64,000 nucleotides of DNA from Candidatus Sulfurimonas baltica (GTDB lineage Bacteria > Campylobacterota > Campylobacteria > Campylobacterales > Sulfurimonadaceae). The notes beneath the pieces were generated by a model. That model saw only the letters and a list, made by a program, of their open reading frames with translations. It was not told the DNA's origin and did not search any database. Location: positions 248,001 through 312,000 of the forward strand of contig NZ_CP054492.1 in assembly GCF_015265455.1 (NCBI RefSeq), given 5' to 3'. Positions 1-8,647 of the stretch are shown here, piece by piece (within the stretch, counting starts at the first letter, position 1; every line of letters starts with the position of its first letter). The position numbers and the translations under genes are program-made.

Positions 1-1
1 G

Positions 2-979
2 GGGATTATAGACTATGAAGAGATGTTGAACCCTTTTGGGGGGATTTCTCGTGCATTTTATATAGTTGATGACATTCTTCAAAGCATTATTCATCCACAA
101 AAGAATAAAAAAGTCACAAGATTAAAACTCAATGCTCTGATAAATGAACAAGATATCTTTGAACTTGTAGAACCTACTACATCTTTAGATGACGTAGTCT
201 TGGCTACTGAGACAAAAGAGACACTAAATAATCTAATGAGACAACTCGATAAAGAGGTTGTTGGAAGACTTGTAGAGTGGGGAGTAAAAGATAAAAAAAG
301 CGGGATTGATGCCAGGATTATATTTTATGGTGCAGCAGGAACAGGTAAGACAATGACAGCTTATTCGCTTGCAAAATCATTAAAGCGCCAAGTGCTTGCT
401 TTTGATTGTTCAAAAATTTTATCTATGTATGTTGGAGAGAGTGAAAAAAATGTCCGTAAAATATTTGATACTTTTTATGACCTTTGTGAGAAAACAAAAT
501 CAGAACCAATATTGCTGCTAAATGAAGCAGACCAATTCTTAGGAGCGCGTTCAAGCGGCACAACATCAGGTGCAGATCAGATGCATAATCAGATGCAAAA
601 CATATTTTTAGAACAGATAGAAAAGTTTAGGGGTATGCTTATAGCTACGACAAACTTGTTGGAAAATATAGATAAAGCATTCTCAAGAAGATTTAACTAC
701 AAAATAGAGTTCAAAAAACCAAGTGAGCAACAAAGAGTAGAACTTTGGAAATTAATGCTCCCTGTTAATGCTCCGTATGAGGAAAAATTTGATTTAAAAG
801 AGTTGGCAACTTACGCTCTTACTGGCGGTCAAATAAACCTAATCATAAAAAACACTGCGTACAAAGTTGCAGTTAGAGATGAACCGCTCTTTAGATTGGA
901 AGATTTTGTTCAAGAAATCAGACGAGAAAAAGATGCAAGCTTTGACAGTGAAAAATCTATGGGATTTTTAACTAAGTAG
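2..979 (+). CDS. AAA+ ATPase, 3' part (5' end outside window)
   Basis: The frame is open to the left edge of the window, so the ATG at 23 is probably internal and the gene starts upstream. Counting from that ATG, a Walker A motif GAAGTGKT lies at residues 103-110 and a Walker B ILLLNEAD at 163-170, followed by a sensor-type ATTN and an arginine-finger-like SRRF. The Walker B has Asn where DE is usual, although NEAD is, as I recall, common in this cytosolic AAA subfamily. It probably remodels or unfolds a protein partner, but the substrate is unknown. A 207-base gap separates it from the nuo operon, so it is probably a separate unit. Confident on family, not on function. Confidence 0.8.
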   Translation, partial: GIIDYEEMLNPFGGISRAFYIVDDILQSIIHPQKNKKVTRLKLNALINEQDIFELVEPTTSLDDVVLATETKETLNNLMRQLDKEVVGRLVEWGVKDKKSGIDARIIFYGAAGTGKTMTAYSLAKSLKRQVLAFDCSKILSMYVGESEKNVRKIFDTFYDLCEKTKSEPILLLNEADQFLGARSSGTTSGADQMHNQMQNIFLEQIEKFRGMLIATTNLLENIDKAFSRRFNYKIEFKKPSEQQRVELWKLMLPVNAPYEEKFDLKELATYALTGGQINLIIKNTAYKVAVRDEPLFRLEDFVQEIRREKDASFDSEKSMGFLTK

Positions 980-1114
980 TTTTACAAACATAAACAGCAC
1001 TTAACATGTTACTAATATACGCATTTGACCTATTTGAATTTTTTTCTGTGTAGTATATAGTAACAACCACCACTGTAAGTTTCATCGTTTTCTTTTATTT
1101 AATACTCTTTTTGA

Positions 1115-1120
1115 TATACT
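1115..1120 (+). promoter_or_regulatory. Candidate -10 box for nuo cluster 1
   Basis: TATACT lies about 67 bases before the nuoA start within a T-rich stretch, the usual look of a Campylobacterota sigma-70 promoter, which lacks a strong -35 box. The rest of the 980-1186 gap is AT-rich and shows no gene. A second possible -10 (TATAGT) lies further upstream near 1055. Position inferred only from sequence. Confidence 0.4.
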
Positions 1121-1186
1121 CCAACCAACTGTTTTTTGTATAAATATTTAAAAAGCAAAAACAATAATAATATAAAGGTAGGTTAT

Positions 1187-1576
1187 ATGGAGCATATTAG
1201 TACTGCAAATCCGTATTTTGGGGTATTTGTACTTTTTCTTGTAACATTTGGTGCATTTACAGCAACAACAATCATTGCTCGTTTGGCGAGTCGTGCGCTA
1301 GCGGCTAAAGACAGCGAGAAAATTAAATTATCGGTATATGAGTGTGGACCTGAGGTTACTAGACAACCAAATAGAATTTCACCACAGTTTTACCTGTTCG
1401 CACTGCTATTTTTACTTTTTGATGTAGAGATAGTATTTATGTTTCCATGGGCAGTAGACTTTAAACTACTTGGCTGGTTTGGTTTTGCTGAGATGTTAAT
1501 GTTTATATTATTGTTAACAATCGGTTTCGTATATGCATGGAAAAAAGGAGCACTTGAATGGCACAGCATAAAGTAA
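1187..1576 (+). CDS. nuoA: NADH-quinone oxidoreductase subunit A (cluster 1)
   Basis: Membrane subunit of complex I with three predicted helices. The conserved loop YECGPE and the acidic motif [12 protein letters not shown] mark it as NuoA. The frame stays open upstream to 1136, but the start at 1187 is chosen because AAGGTAGG lies four bases before it and the 129-residue product matches family length. It overlaps nuoB by 19 bases and opens a fifteen-gene operon. The family forms part of the quinone-channel end of the membrane arm. Confidence 0.95.
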   Translation: MEHISTANPYFGVFVLFLVTFGAFTATTIIARLASRALAAKDSEKIKLSVYECGPEVTRQPNRISPQFYLFALLFLLFDVEIVFMFPWAVDFKLLGWFGFAEMLMFILLLTIGFVYAWKKGALEWHSIK

Positions 1577-2067
1577 ATTATACACAAGATGGTGGCTTGC
1601 CTGTAGCACTTACAAGTATAGATAAAATCGTAAACTGGGGTCGTTCAAACTCACTTTGGGCACTTACTTATGGTCTTGCTTGTTGTGGTATTGAGATGAT
1701 GGCTTCAGGGGCATCAAGATATGACTTTGACCGTTTTGGAACAATATTTAGAGCATCTCCTCGTCAGGCAGATGTTATGATTGTTGCTGGAACTCTTACT
1801 AAAAAACACGCTGAGTTTATTAAAAGACTGTATGACCAGATGACTGAGCCTAGATGGGTAATCTCTATGGGTTCATGTGCAAATACTGGCGGTATGTTTA
1901 ACACTTATGCAACTGTTCAGGGTGTTGATAGAATTATCCCAGTAGATTTATATCTTCCAGGTTGTGCGCCTCGTCCTGAAACACTTCAGTATGGCGTTAT
2001 GCTATTACAGAAAAAAATCCGTGCTAATCACGCATCTAGAGCGCAAAAAGCAAAAAGGTTAATGTAA
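1558..2067 (+). CDS. nuoB: NADH-quinone oxidoreductase subunit B (cluster 1)
   Basis: This 169-residue peripheral subunit carries the terminal cluster N2 that hands electrons to quinone. The ligand motifs are visible: the adjacent cysteine pair in ACCGIE, the cysteine in GSCANTGG and the one in PGCAPRPE. The start overlaps the end of nuoA and the stop shares one base with the nuoC start, which indicates translational coupling. Cluster 2 has a paralogue of 172 residues at 33071 that differs clearly in sequence, so the two are not recent copies. Confidence 0.96.
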   Translation: MAQHKVNYTQDGGLPVALTSIDKIVNWGRSNSLWALTYGLACCGIEMMASGASRYDFDRFGTIFRASPRQADVMIVAGTLTKKHAEFIKRLYDQMTEPRWVISMGSCANTGGMFNTYATVQGVDRIIPVDLYLPGCAPRPETLQYGVMLLQKKIRANHASRAQKAKRLM

Positions 2068-2873
2068 TGAGAACATATACACCTAAAGATAATGTACAGA
2101 AAAAAGCTTACTATACAGATAGATTTTACGTTTCTCCACAGGTTCCAAAAAGTCCTGTAGATAGTGATGAGGTTTTCAATTCTGACTTAGAAGCTATAAA
2201 AGCGAAATTTGACGTTCTTGATGCATATATACAAGTTGGTCAAATGGTTGTTTACATTAAACCAGAAGATAATTACAAAGTTTTAGAGCTTATGAAAAAT
2301 GTGCTTGAGTATACGCAGCTATCAGAGATGAGTGCTATAGACTGGCTTGCTAAAGATAACAAGTTTGAGATTTTCTACCAACTGTTAAGTATGAACAAGC
2401 GTAAACGTATTCGTATAAAAATGTTTATTGACAATGGAGAAGCTGTAAACTCTGTTGAGAAGCTTTTTAGAAGTGCTGACTGGTCAGAGCGTGAGATGTA
2501 TGACATGTTTGGAATCGAAGCTAATGGACACCCGTTTATGAAAAGAATCTTAATGCCTTACGATTGGCAAGGTCATCCACTTCTGAAAACTTATCCATTG
2601 CAAGGTGATGAGTTTGCTGCTTGGTACGAAGTGGATAAAATCTACGGAAAAGAGGCACGTGAGGCGATAGGACCAGAACTTAGAGATACTGCTAAAGTAG
2701 ACCGTTATGACTCTGAGAGATTTGCGCGCCTAGGACATGAAGTTCCTAAGGGGACAAAAATTACAGGTAATGAACCTAAGACAGAGCAAAACTATCAAGA
2801 AGACGGCGGAGTTTTTATGGTTAAAAAATTCGATAAAAAAGATTCGGTCGTAATTAACGACCCTCAAAGGTAA
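2067..2873 (+). CDS. nuoC: NADH-quinone oxidoreductase subunit C (cluster 1)
   Basis: NuoC is the 30-kDa peripheral-arm subunit that packs against NuoD near the quinone site. The signature is seen around residues 141-182, with [15 protein letters not shown] and a [10 protein letters not shown] segment. At 268 residues it is longer than usual because of an N-terminal extension of about 35 residues and a charged C-terminal tail. It is a separate gene here, whereas cluster 2 has C and D fused. It starts on the last base of the nuoB stop and is followed by nuoD after 11 bases. Confidence 0.94.
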   Translation: MRTYTPKDNVQKKAYYTDRFYVSPQVPKSPVDSDEVFNSDLEAIKAKFDVLDAYIQVGQMVVYIKPEDNYKVLELMKNVLEYTQLSEMSAIDWLAKDNKFEIFYQLLSMNKRKRIRIKMFIDNGEAVNSVEKLFRSADWSEREMYDMFGIEANGHPFMKRILMPYDWQGHPLLKTYPLQGDEFAAWYEVDKIYGKEAREAIGPELRDTAKVDRYDSERFARLGHEVPKGTKITGNEPKTEQNYQEDGGVFMVKKFDKKDSVVINDPQR

Positions 2874-2884
2874 GGTGGTAAGAT

Positions 2885-4126
2885 ATGGCACAAGTAAAAA
2901 ATAGATTAAATCCTTTCTTTGAGAATATCACTTTTGACAGAGAAGATAATGAGATGATATTAAACTTTGGTCCACAGCACCCTTCGGCGCACGGACAACT
3001 TCGTTTAATGCTTCACCTTCAACAAGAGCAGATAGTAAAAGCCCATCCAGACGTGGGATATCTTCACCGTGGAATGGAGAAGATGGCTGAGAATATGATT
3101 TATAATGAGTTTATGCCGACAACTGACCGTATGGATTATATTGCCTCATCTTCAAATAATTATGGTTTCGCACTTGCAGTTGAGAAACTTATAGGGTTAG
3201 AAGTTCCTAGACGTGCTAAAGTAATCCGTATGATGCTTTTGGAAATTAACCGCATCATGTCTCACTTATTTTGGTTGGCAACTACTGCGCTGGATATTGG
3301 AGCTATGACAGTTTTTCTTTTTGCATTCCGTGAGAGAGAGTACTTAATGGATATTATAGAGGGGTATTGTGGAGCGAGACTTACACATGCCTCTATCCGC
3401 ATCGGTGGTGTTCCTTTAGATATTCAAGATAGCTTTATAACTCAGCTTCGTATATTTTTAGATAAGTTACCTCAAAATATAAAAGATTATGAGGACCTTC
3501 TTGACACTAACCGTATCTGGTTAATGAGAATGGAAGAGGTTGGAACTATCTCAACTGAGATGGCACTTTCATGGGGTTGTACAGGTCCAATGCTTAGAGC
3601 ATCTGGTGTTGCTTGGGATATCCGTAAAGAGGAGCCATATGAGCTTTATGACGAAGTAGAGTTTAATGTTCCTTGGTCTGATAAAGGTGATAACTTTGCT
3701 CGCTACCGTATTTATATGGAAGAGATGAGAGAGTCTGCTAAGATACTTAGACAAACTATAACTATGTATCAACAATGTGTTAAAGATAATCAAACTGAGT
3801 TGATGGCTCATTCGCCAAAATACATATCAGCTTCTAAATTAGATATTATGACTCAAAACTACTCTTTAATGCAACACTTTGTGCTTGTAACACAAGGCAT
3901 GAGACCTCCTGTTGGAGAGGTGTATGTAGCAACAGAATCACCAAAAGGTGAATTAGGGTTTTACATAAACTCTCAAGGTGGACCATACCCTTACAGACTG
4001 AAACTACGTGCTCCATCTTTTTGGCATACAGGAATTTTAACTGACCTATTACCTGGTCACTATATTCCGGATGTTGTTTCTATTATAGGGACTACAAATA
4101 TCGTATTTGGAGAGGTTGACAGATAA
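2885..4126 (+). CDS. nuoD: NADH-quinone oxidoreductase subunit D (cluster 1)
   Basis: The 49-kDa subunit, 413 residues, forms the quinone-binding pocket with NuoB and is related to the large subunit of NiFe hydrogenases. [10 protein letters not shown] near residues 28-37, the GYLHRGMEK motif, and the C-terminal [14 protein letters not shown] are typical. The former nickel-binding cysteines are absent, as in all true complex I D subunits. A ribosome binding site AAGGTGG precedes the ATG. The stop overlaps the start of the next gene by one base. Confidence 0.96.
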   Translation: MAQVKNRLNPFFENITFDREDNEMILNFGPQHPSAHGQLRLMLHLQQEQIVKAHPDVGYLHRGMEKMAENMIYNEFMPTTDRMDYIASSSNNYGFALAVEKLIGLEVPRRAKVIRMMLLEINRIMSHLFWLATTALDIGAMTVFLFAFREREYLMDIIEGYCGARLTHASIRIGGVPLDIQDSFITQLRIFLDKLPQNIKDYEDLLDTNRIWLMRMEEVGTISTEMALSWGCTGPMLRASGVAWDIRKEEPYELYDEVEFNVPWSDKGDNFARYRIYMEEMRESAKILRQTITMYQQCVKDNQTELMAHSPKYISASKLDIMTQNYSLMQHFVLVTQGMRPPVGEVYVATESPKGELGFYINSQGGPYPYRLKLRAPSFWHTGILTDLLPGHYIPDVVSIIGTTNIVFGEVDR

Positions 4127-4347
4127 TGAAAAGATATGATTTAAGACATCTAAAAACTGAGTTTGAGCCTAGAATGAAAGAGATACTTGGTGAGCATAAA
4201 GCTGGCGAAGTGGCAATATTTTTATTTGAAATTGGAGATTTTTCATCAGTTCAAAAATCAGCTGATTTAGTAAAAGAGTGTGGTTATGAGTTGATGAACT
4301 CTTTAAAGTTTAACGAAGTCGACTGGACTATCGTAGTTAAAAAATAG
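4126..4347 (+). CDS. Small E-position complex I protein (HP1264/Cj1575c type)
   Basis: A 73-residue soluble protein occupies the place of nuoE but has none of the four cysteines of a NuoE [2Fe-2S] domain. In Helicobacter and Campylobacter the same slot holds a short protein of similar length (HP1264, Cj1575c), and this is probably its counterpart. Visible elements are an amphipathic, charged N-terminus and a VDWTIVVKK ending. It presumably helps dock the electron-input module of cluster 1. The assignment rests mainly on position and length. Confidence 0.72.
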   Translation: MKRYDLRHLKTEFEPRMKEILGEHKAGEVAIFLFEIGDFSSVQKSADLVKECGYELMNSLKFNEVDWTIVVKK

Positions 4348-4360
4348 TTAGGGATATGAT

Positions 4361-6394
4361 GTGAGTAAAGTATATTTTTCTACTTGGAATGGAGAGCTGA
4401 TAAATAATATTGGCAAACCTGAAGAAGAGTGGGAAGAATCAGCTTATAATCTGCCTGCGCAATATGACAGTCACCGTGAATCTAAAGCTTTTATTGGCTG
4501 GGATGGTGTTTCGTTATTTAATGCAGATGTAGATGTAATCCGTTTAGCAATGGAGTATGCTGCACAGTATCAAGAGTATTCTGAGGCATGTGGAAGATGT
4601 GCACCTGGTAGATGGGGTGGACGAATCTTATATGATCAACTAGACAAGATTGCTCGCGGTGAAGGTGCTGTCGCTGATTTAGACCACTTGAAAGAGATCG
4701 GTAAAAGTATGCAAATTACTTCAAAATGTGAGATTGGAAAAACAGTTCCAACTCCTATCATTGATTTGATGAAGCATTTTGAAGATGTATTTATGGACTG
4801 TATTACTAACCAAAAACCATCTAAACATTACCATGAAGAAGTTGGCTACATTGCAAAAATTACTGCACCTTGTACGGATGCCTGCCCTTCGCATGTAGAT
4901 ATTCCTGGGTACATAGAGGGTGTAAGAGATTTAAAGATGGGTGATTCACTAAAAGCGACTCGTCAAACTATGCCACTGGCACATGTTTGCGGTCGTGTGT
5001 GCCCTCATCCCTGTGAAGACGCGTGCAGAAGAACTAACCTTGATTCTCCAATAGCCATAATGGAGCTTAAAAGAGTCGGTGCTGATTATGAGACTGACCA
5101 TGGTTTTAGTTTTTTTCATCCAATGAAGAAAAAGAAACCAATAGGTAAAAAAGTTGCTGTTGTCGGTTCTGGTCCTGCCGGTCTTACTACAGCTTATTAT
5201 CTTGCTGCTGAGGGTGTTGAAGTTGATGTTTATGAAGAGCTTCCGGTTCTTGGCGGTGAGGTTACTGTCGGTGTCCCTGAATATCGTATGCCATGGGATA
5301 AGTATCTTCAAGATATTGAGTGCGTTAGAGATATGGGTGTTAATTTTATACTAAATCATAAAGTATCTGCTGATGATATGCGTAAGTTTGAGACAGAGTA
5401 TGATGCAACAATGGTTGCTTCTGGCACTCGTATATCAAAAGCTGTACGTTGTAAAAATGAGAGACCTGAGATTACCGGTTATTGGGGAGCTATTGACTTC
5501 CTTGACCGTGTAAATTTATATGAAAAATTTGGGTTTACATTGACTCCAGAGCAAAAAATAGAGTATGCGATAGATGCTGATTTTGTTGATTTAACTGGTA
5601 AGACAGTTGCTTGTGTCGGCGGTGGGTTTACCTCAATGGACGTTGTCCGTTGTTCTATTCGCGCTGGCGCTAAACGTGTTATTATGCTATATCGTCGTGA
5701 TGAGAAAACAATTATACGTAACACAACTTATGAAGAGTATCACGAAGCAGTTGAAGAGGGTGTTGAATTTATATTTCACTCTGCAGTTGCTGAGATGAAA
5801 GATGAAGATAATATTTTAAAATCTCTTATAATTGACAAATTTGAATTAGTTGCAGATCCAAATGGAGGTCGTCCAGAGCTAGTGCAAATAGAAGGGGCTA
5901 GTGAACTGATAGAAGTTGACTATCTAATACCGGCTGTATCTCAAAGTGCAGATTTAGACTTCTTGCCAGAGGAGTGGGATATAGAGATGACTTCATGGGC
6001 AACTATTAAAACAAACGGTAAAGATTATATGACATCTCGCAAAGGTATTTTTGCTTCTGGGGATTGTGAATATGGTCCAATGACTATTGTTAATGCTGTT
6101 GGTCAAGCTAAACGTGGAGCTTCTGTTATGCTTAGATATATTCAAACAGGTGAAATCACTCGTAGTGACGATGAGATTATGGAAGATCACCTAAGCAAAC
6201 TCAAAGTCTATGATAAAAAAGAGAAAGTAACTGGATGGATGCCAGGAATTAAGCGCCAGAAGAGTGAAGTAGTCGGTGTTGATGATAGAAAATATAATAA
6301 TAGAGAAGTTAACTATGGTTTCACACAAGAACAAGCAATTTCAGAAGCGGAACGCTGTATGCGATGTTACTACATCGCTATGGTAGCAACATAG
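4361..6394 (+). CDS. F-position hybrid: NuoF C-terminal fragment fused to GltD-like FAD/NAD(P) oxidoreductase
   Basis: This 677-residue protein replaces NuoF. Residues about 60-140 resemble the C-terminal iron-sulfur part of NuoF: CGRC at 77-80 and Cys123, but the third expected cysteine is Gly83 (CGRCAPGR). Residues 165-225 form a GltD/DPD-type cluster domain with Cys171, 175, 210, 214, 218 and 222. A flavoprotein fold follows, with FAD motif VGSGPAG at 268-274 and a nucleotide site GGGFTSMD at 420-427 ending in YRRDE. Paired arginines there are typical of NADPH-binding GltD enzymes. CMRC lies at 666-669. The FMN/NADH domain of true NuoF is absent. Inference: it feeds electrons from NAD(P)H, ferredoxin or flavodoxin into cluster 1, or runs the reverse reaction. 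The start is GTG with the weak site AGGGAT upstream. Confidence 0.82.
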   Translation: MSKVYFSTWNGELINNIGKPEEEWEESAYNLPAQYDSHRESKAFIGWDGVSLFNADVDVIRLAMEYAAQYQEYSEACGRCAPGRWGGRILYDQLDKIARGEGAVADLDHLKEIGKSMQITSKCEIGKTVPTPIIDLMKHFEDVFMDCITNQKPSKHYHEEVGYIAKITAPCTDACPSHVDIPGYIEGVRDLKMGDSLKATRQTMPLAHVCGRVCPHPCEDACRRTNLDSPIAIMELKRVGADYETDHGFSFFHPMKKKKPIGKKVAVVGSGPAGLTTAYYLAAEGVEVDVYEELPVLGGEVTVGVPEYRMPWDKYLQDIECVRDMGVNFILNHKVSADDMRKFETEYDATMVASGTRISKAVRCKNERPEITGYWGAIDFLDRVNLYEKFGFTLTPEQKIEYAIDADFVDLTGKTVACVGGGFTSMDVVRCSIRAGAKRVIMLYRRDEKTIIRNTTYEEYHEAVEEGVEFIFHSAVAEMKDEDNILKSLIIDKFELVADPNGGRPELVQIEGASELIEVDYLIPAVSQSADLDFLPEEWDIEMTSWATIKTNGKDYMTSRKGIFASGDCEYGPMTIVNAVGQAKRGASVMLRYIQTGEITRSDDEIMEDHLSKLKVYDKKEKVTGWMPGIKRQKSEVVGVDDRKYNNREVNYGFTQEQAISEAERCMRCYYIAMVAT

Positions 6395-6406
6395 CAGGTA
6401 ATGTAT

Positions 6407-8647
6407 ATGAATAATTCAATTAATTTTAAAATAAACGGTACCTCTGTTGAAGCTAAGCATGGTGAATCAATCCTTCAGGTGGCTCGTCGCATGGGAGTGT
6501 ATATCCCTACGATGTGTTATTTGGCAAAAACTACACCTAATGCTTCATGTAGAATGTGTGTTGTTCAAGCTAAAGGGGTAGACGGTTTTATTCTCAGCTG
6601 TAATACTCCACCTATAGATGGTGTTGAAATAACAACAGACTCAGATGAGCTATTTAAAGAGCGCCAAAATATAATGAAACTTTACAATGTTAACCATCCT
6701 CTTCAGTGTGGTGTTTGTGACAAAAGCGGAGAGTGTGATTTACAAAATAAGACATTAGAATTTGAAGTAGCAGAGCAGACATTCGCTACAAAAGACCAAA
6801 AAAGAAAACAAAAAAAATGGGGCGTTCTTAGTTATGACCCAGGTCTATGTATTATGTGTGAGAAATGTACATCTGTATGTAATGAGGTAGTTGGTTCAGA
6901 AGCGTTATATATTAAGCCAGGCGGATATAAGTCAGAAATTGACAACCACTATTCAAAATGTATTCAGTGTGGAGAGTGTATCTCTGTTTGTCCAGTTGGG
7001 GCAATGGCTAGTTCTGATTTTAAATATAAGACAAATGCTTGGGAGCTTGATAAAATACCATCAGCATGTGCACACTGTAGTAGCGCGTGTAATTTAAACT
7101 ACGAAGTTAAAGATAGTAAAATTGGTTCCGTATCTGGTGATAGAGAGATATATAGAGTTACAAATGAAGATGATTATGATTCACTTTGTGGCGGCGGACG
7201 TTTTGGTTATGATTATGAAAACAGAGTTTCAGGCAAAGATACTGAGGCTTTTGAAAAAGTTTTGAAATCATTTCAAGATGCTAAATCTATTGCCTTTACT
7301 TCTATGATTACAAATGAAGAAGCATATACTCTTCAAGAACTTAAAAATAAGCATGGATACAATTTAATAAACACAGATGCAAAAGCATATCAAGAGTTTT
7401 TAAAAGCTTATAGCAGCGCTAGTGGAAACTCTCTGTATAGTGGTGATTTAACGGATGTGGCACATAGTGATTTTGTTATTACTTTAGGGTGCGCAATATC
7501 AAGAGATAACCCAATGGTTCGTTTTGCACTCTCAAAAGCTGTTAAGAGAAACAAAGCTTACGTAAGTGCTATACATCCAATCGAAGATGATACTATTCAA
7601 AATATTGTTACACAATACTTTAAACATGAAGTTGGCTCTGAAGAGGGGATTTTAGCACTGCTTTGTGAGTTGTTCGTTTCTGATGGAGCTAAAGATGAGC
7701 ATAAATCTTTCTTTGACTCTATTGACCATGGTTATATTTGTGGTGAGAGCAGTATTGGTGAAGAAGAGTTTGAACTATTGGCAAAAAATAAAAATCGTAA
7801 AAAAGCTCCTATATTAGTTTTAGGAGCAGATTTGTATAACCATCCTCAAGCAGAAAATATTGCAAAAATGGCCGGTATGCTTGAGAAGTATAGTGACTTT
7901 AAGACAGTAATAATACCAAGTGACACTAATACTCTTGGTGTATCACTTATTTGTGAGCTCTCTTCACAAGATACTTTAGCTGATATAGGCTATAACACAT
8001 ATGGAACAGTTACAATAGGTGCGCAAGGCGATGCAGATTTAGATATGCCTGCAATGAATCAGCAAGAGGGGACATTCACTACTATTAATAAAGAAGTTGT
8101 CCCTGTTAATGCTGCAATGGCGTTTAATGGATATGAGCTTAGCGATATAGCTAAAGAGCTTGGAGTGTATTGTAAAAATGTAATTGACTTTACCCCAAAA
8201 TTACCTTTGAGTAAAGGGTATAACGGCACAAAATTTGATGATTTAAAAAATTATTATCTTAATGATGGGGAACAAGTTCGTGGATATAAACTTGCTAACT
8301 CTTCAGTAGATATAGATTTTACTTTGGATGAAGTAGAAGAGATAAAAGAATTTAACGGAACTGTGATTTACAGTTGTAACCCAATTTCACAGTTTAATCT
8401 CTTTACTGACAAGGCACATCAGATTGTTGATAAAGCGGTTATTTTAGGCTCACAGCAGTTTGCAAATGCTGCAAAGATTAAGAGTGGTGATGATGTTAAG
8501 TTTACTGTTGACGGTGAAGAGCAAATTAGGCAATTTATAGTTGGCAATAAGCTAAAAGGGACAGTTGCATTTAATCCAAACTTTGATTCTATGCAAAACA
8601 GTGCATCGTATCGCTACAAGCAAGTTAAACTAGAGAGGGTACAATGA
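6407..8647 (+). CDS. nuoG: NADH-quinone oxidoreductase subunit G, first copy
   Basis: Iron-sulfur subunit of 746 residues. In order: [2Fe-2S] ligands Cys37, 48, 51 and 65; the His97-Cys101-104-110 cluster; a ferredoxin-like pair at 148-158 and 185-195; an N7-type CxxCxxxC at 221-228 with a further Cys in a LCGGGRFG segment; then a degenerate molybdopterin-oxidoreductase fold. The start at 6407 is preferred over 6401 because AGCAGG then sits at a proper distance. It overlaps the next gene, a second nuoG, by four bases. Having both copies in tandem suggests duplication within the operon. Confidence 0.93.
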   Translation: MNNSINFKINGTSVEAKHGESILQVARRMGVYIPTMCYLAKTTPNASCRMCVVQAKGVDGFILSCNTPPIDGVEITTDSDELFKERQNIMKLYNVNHPLQCGVCDKSGECDLQNKTLEFEVAEQTFATKDQKRKQKKWGVLSYDPGLCIMCEKCTSVCNEVVGSEALYIKPGGYKSEIDNHYSKCIQCGECISVCPVGAMASSDFKYKTNAWELDKIPSACAHCSSACNLNYEVKDSKIGSVSGDREIYRVTNEDDYDSLCGGGRFGYDYENRVSGKDTEAFEKVLKSFQDAKSIAFTSMITNEEAYTLQELKNKHGYNLINTDAKAYQEFLKAYSSASGNSLYSGDLTDVAHSDFVITLGCAISRDNPMVRFALSKAVKRNKAYVSAIHPIEDDTIQNIVTQYFKHEVGSEEGILALLCELFVSDGAKDEHKSFFDSIDHGYICGESSIGEEEFELLAKNKNRKKAPILVLGADLYNHPQAENIAKMAGMLEKYSDFKTVIIPSDTNTLGVSLICELSSQDTLADIGYNTYGTVTIGAQGDADLDMPAMNQQEGTFTTINKEVVPVNAAMAFNGYELSDIAKELGVYCKNVIDFTPKLPLSKGYNGTKFDDLKNYYLNDGEQVRGYKLANSSVDIDFTLDEVEEIKEFNGTVIYSCNPISQFNLFTDKAHQIVDKAVILGSQQFANAAKIKSGDDVKFTVDGEEQIRQFIVGNKLKGTVAFNPNFDSMQNSASYRYKQVKLERVQ

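Noticed and set aside
1136-1186. Longer N-terminus for nuoA
   Set aside because: The added 17 residues are Lys/Asn-rich with no family match, and the ribosome site fits the ATG at 1187.
980-1186. tRNA or small RNA gene before nuoA
   Set aside because: No cloverleaf or stable hairpin seen; the region is AT-rich with promoter-like boxes only.
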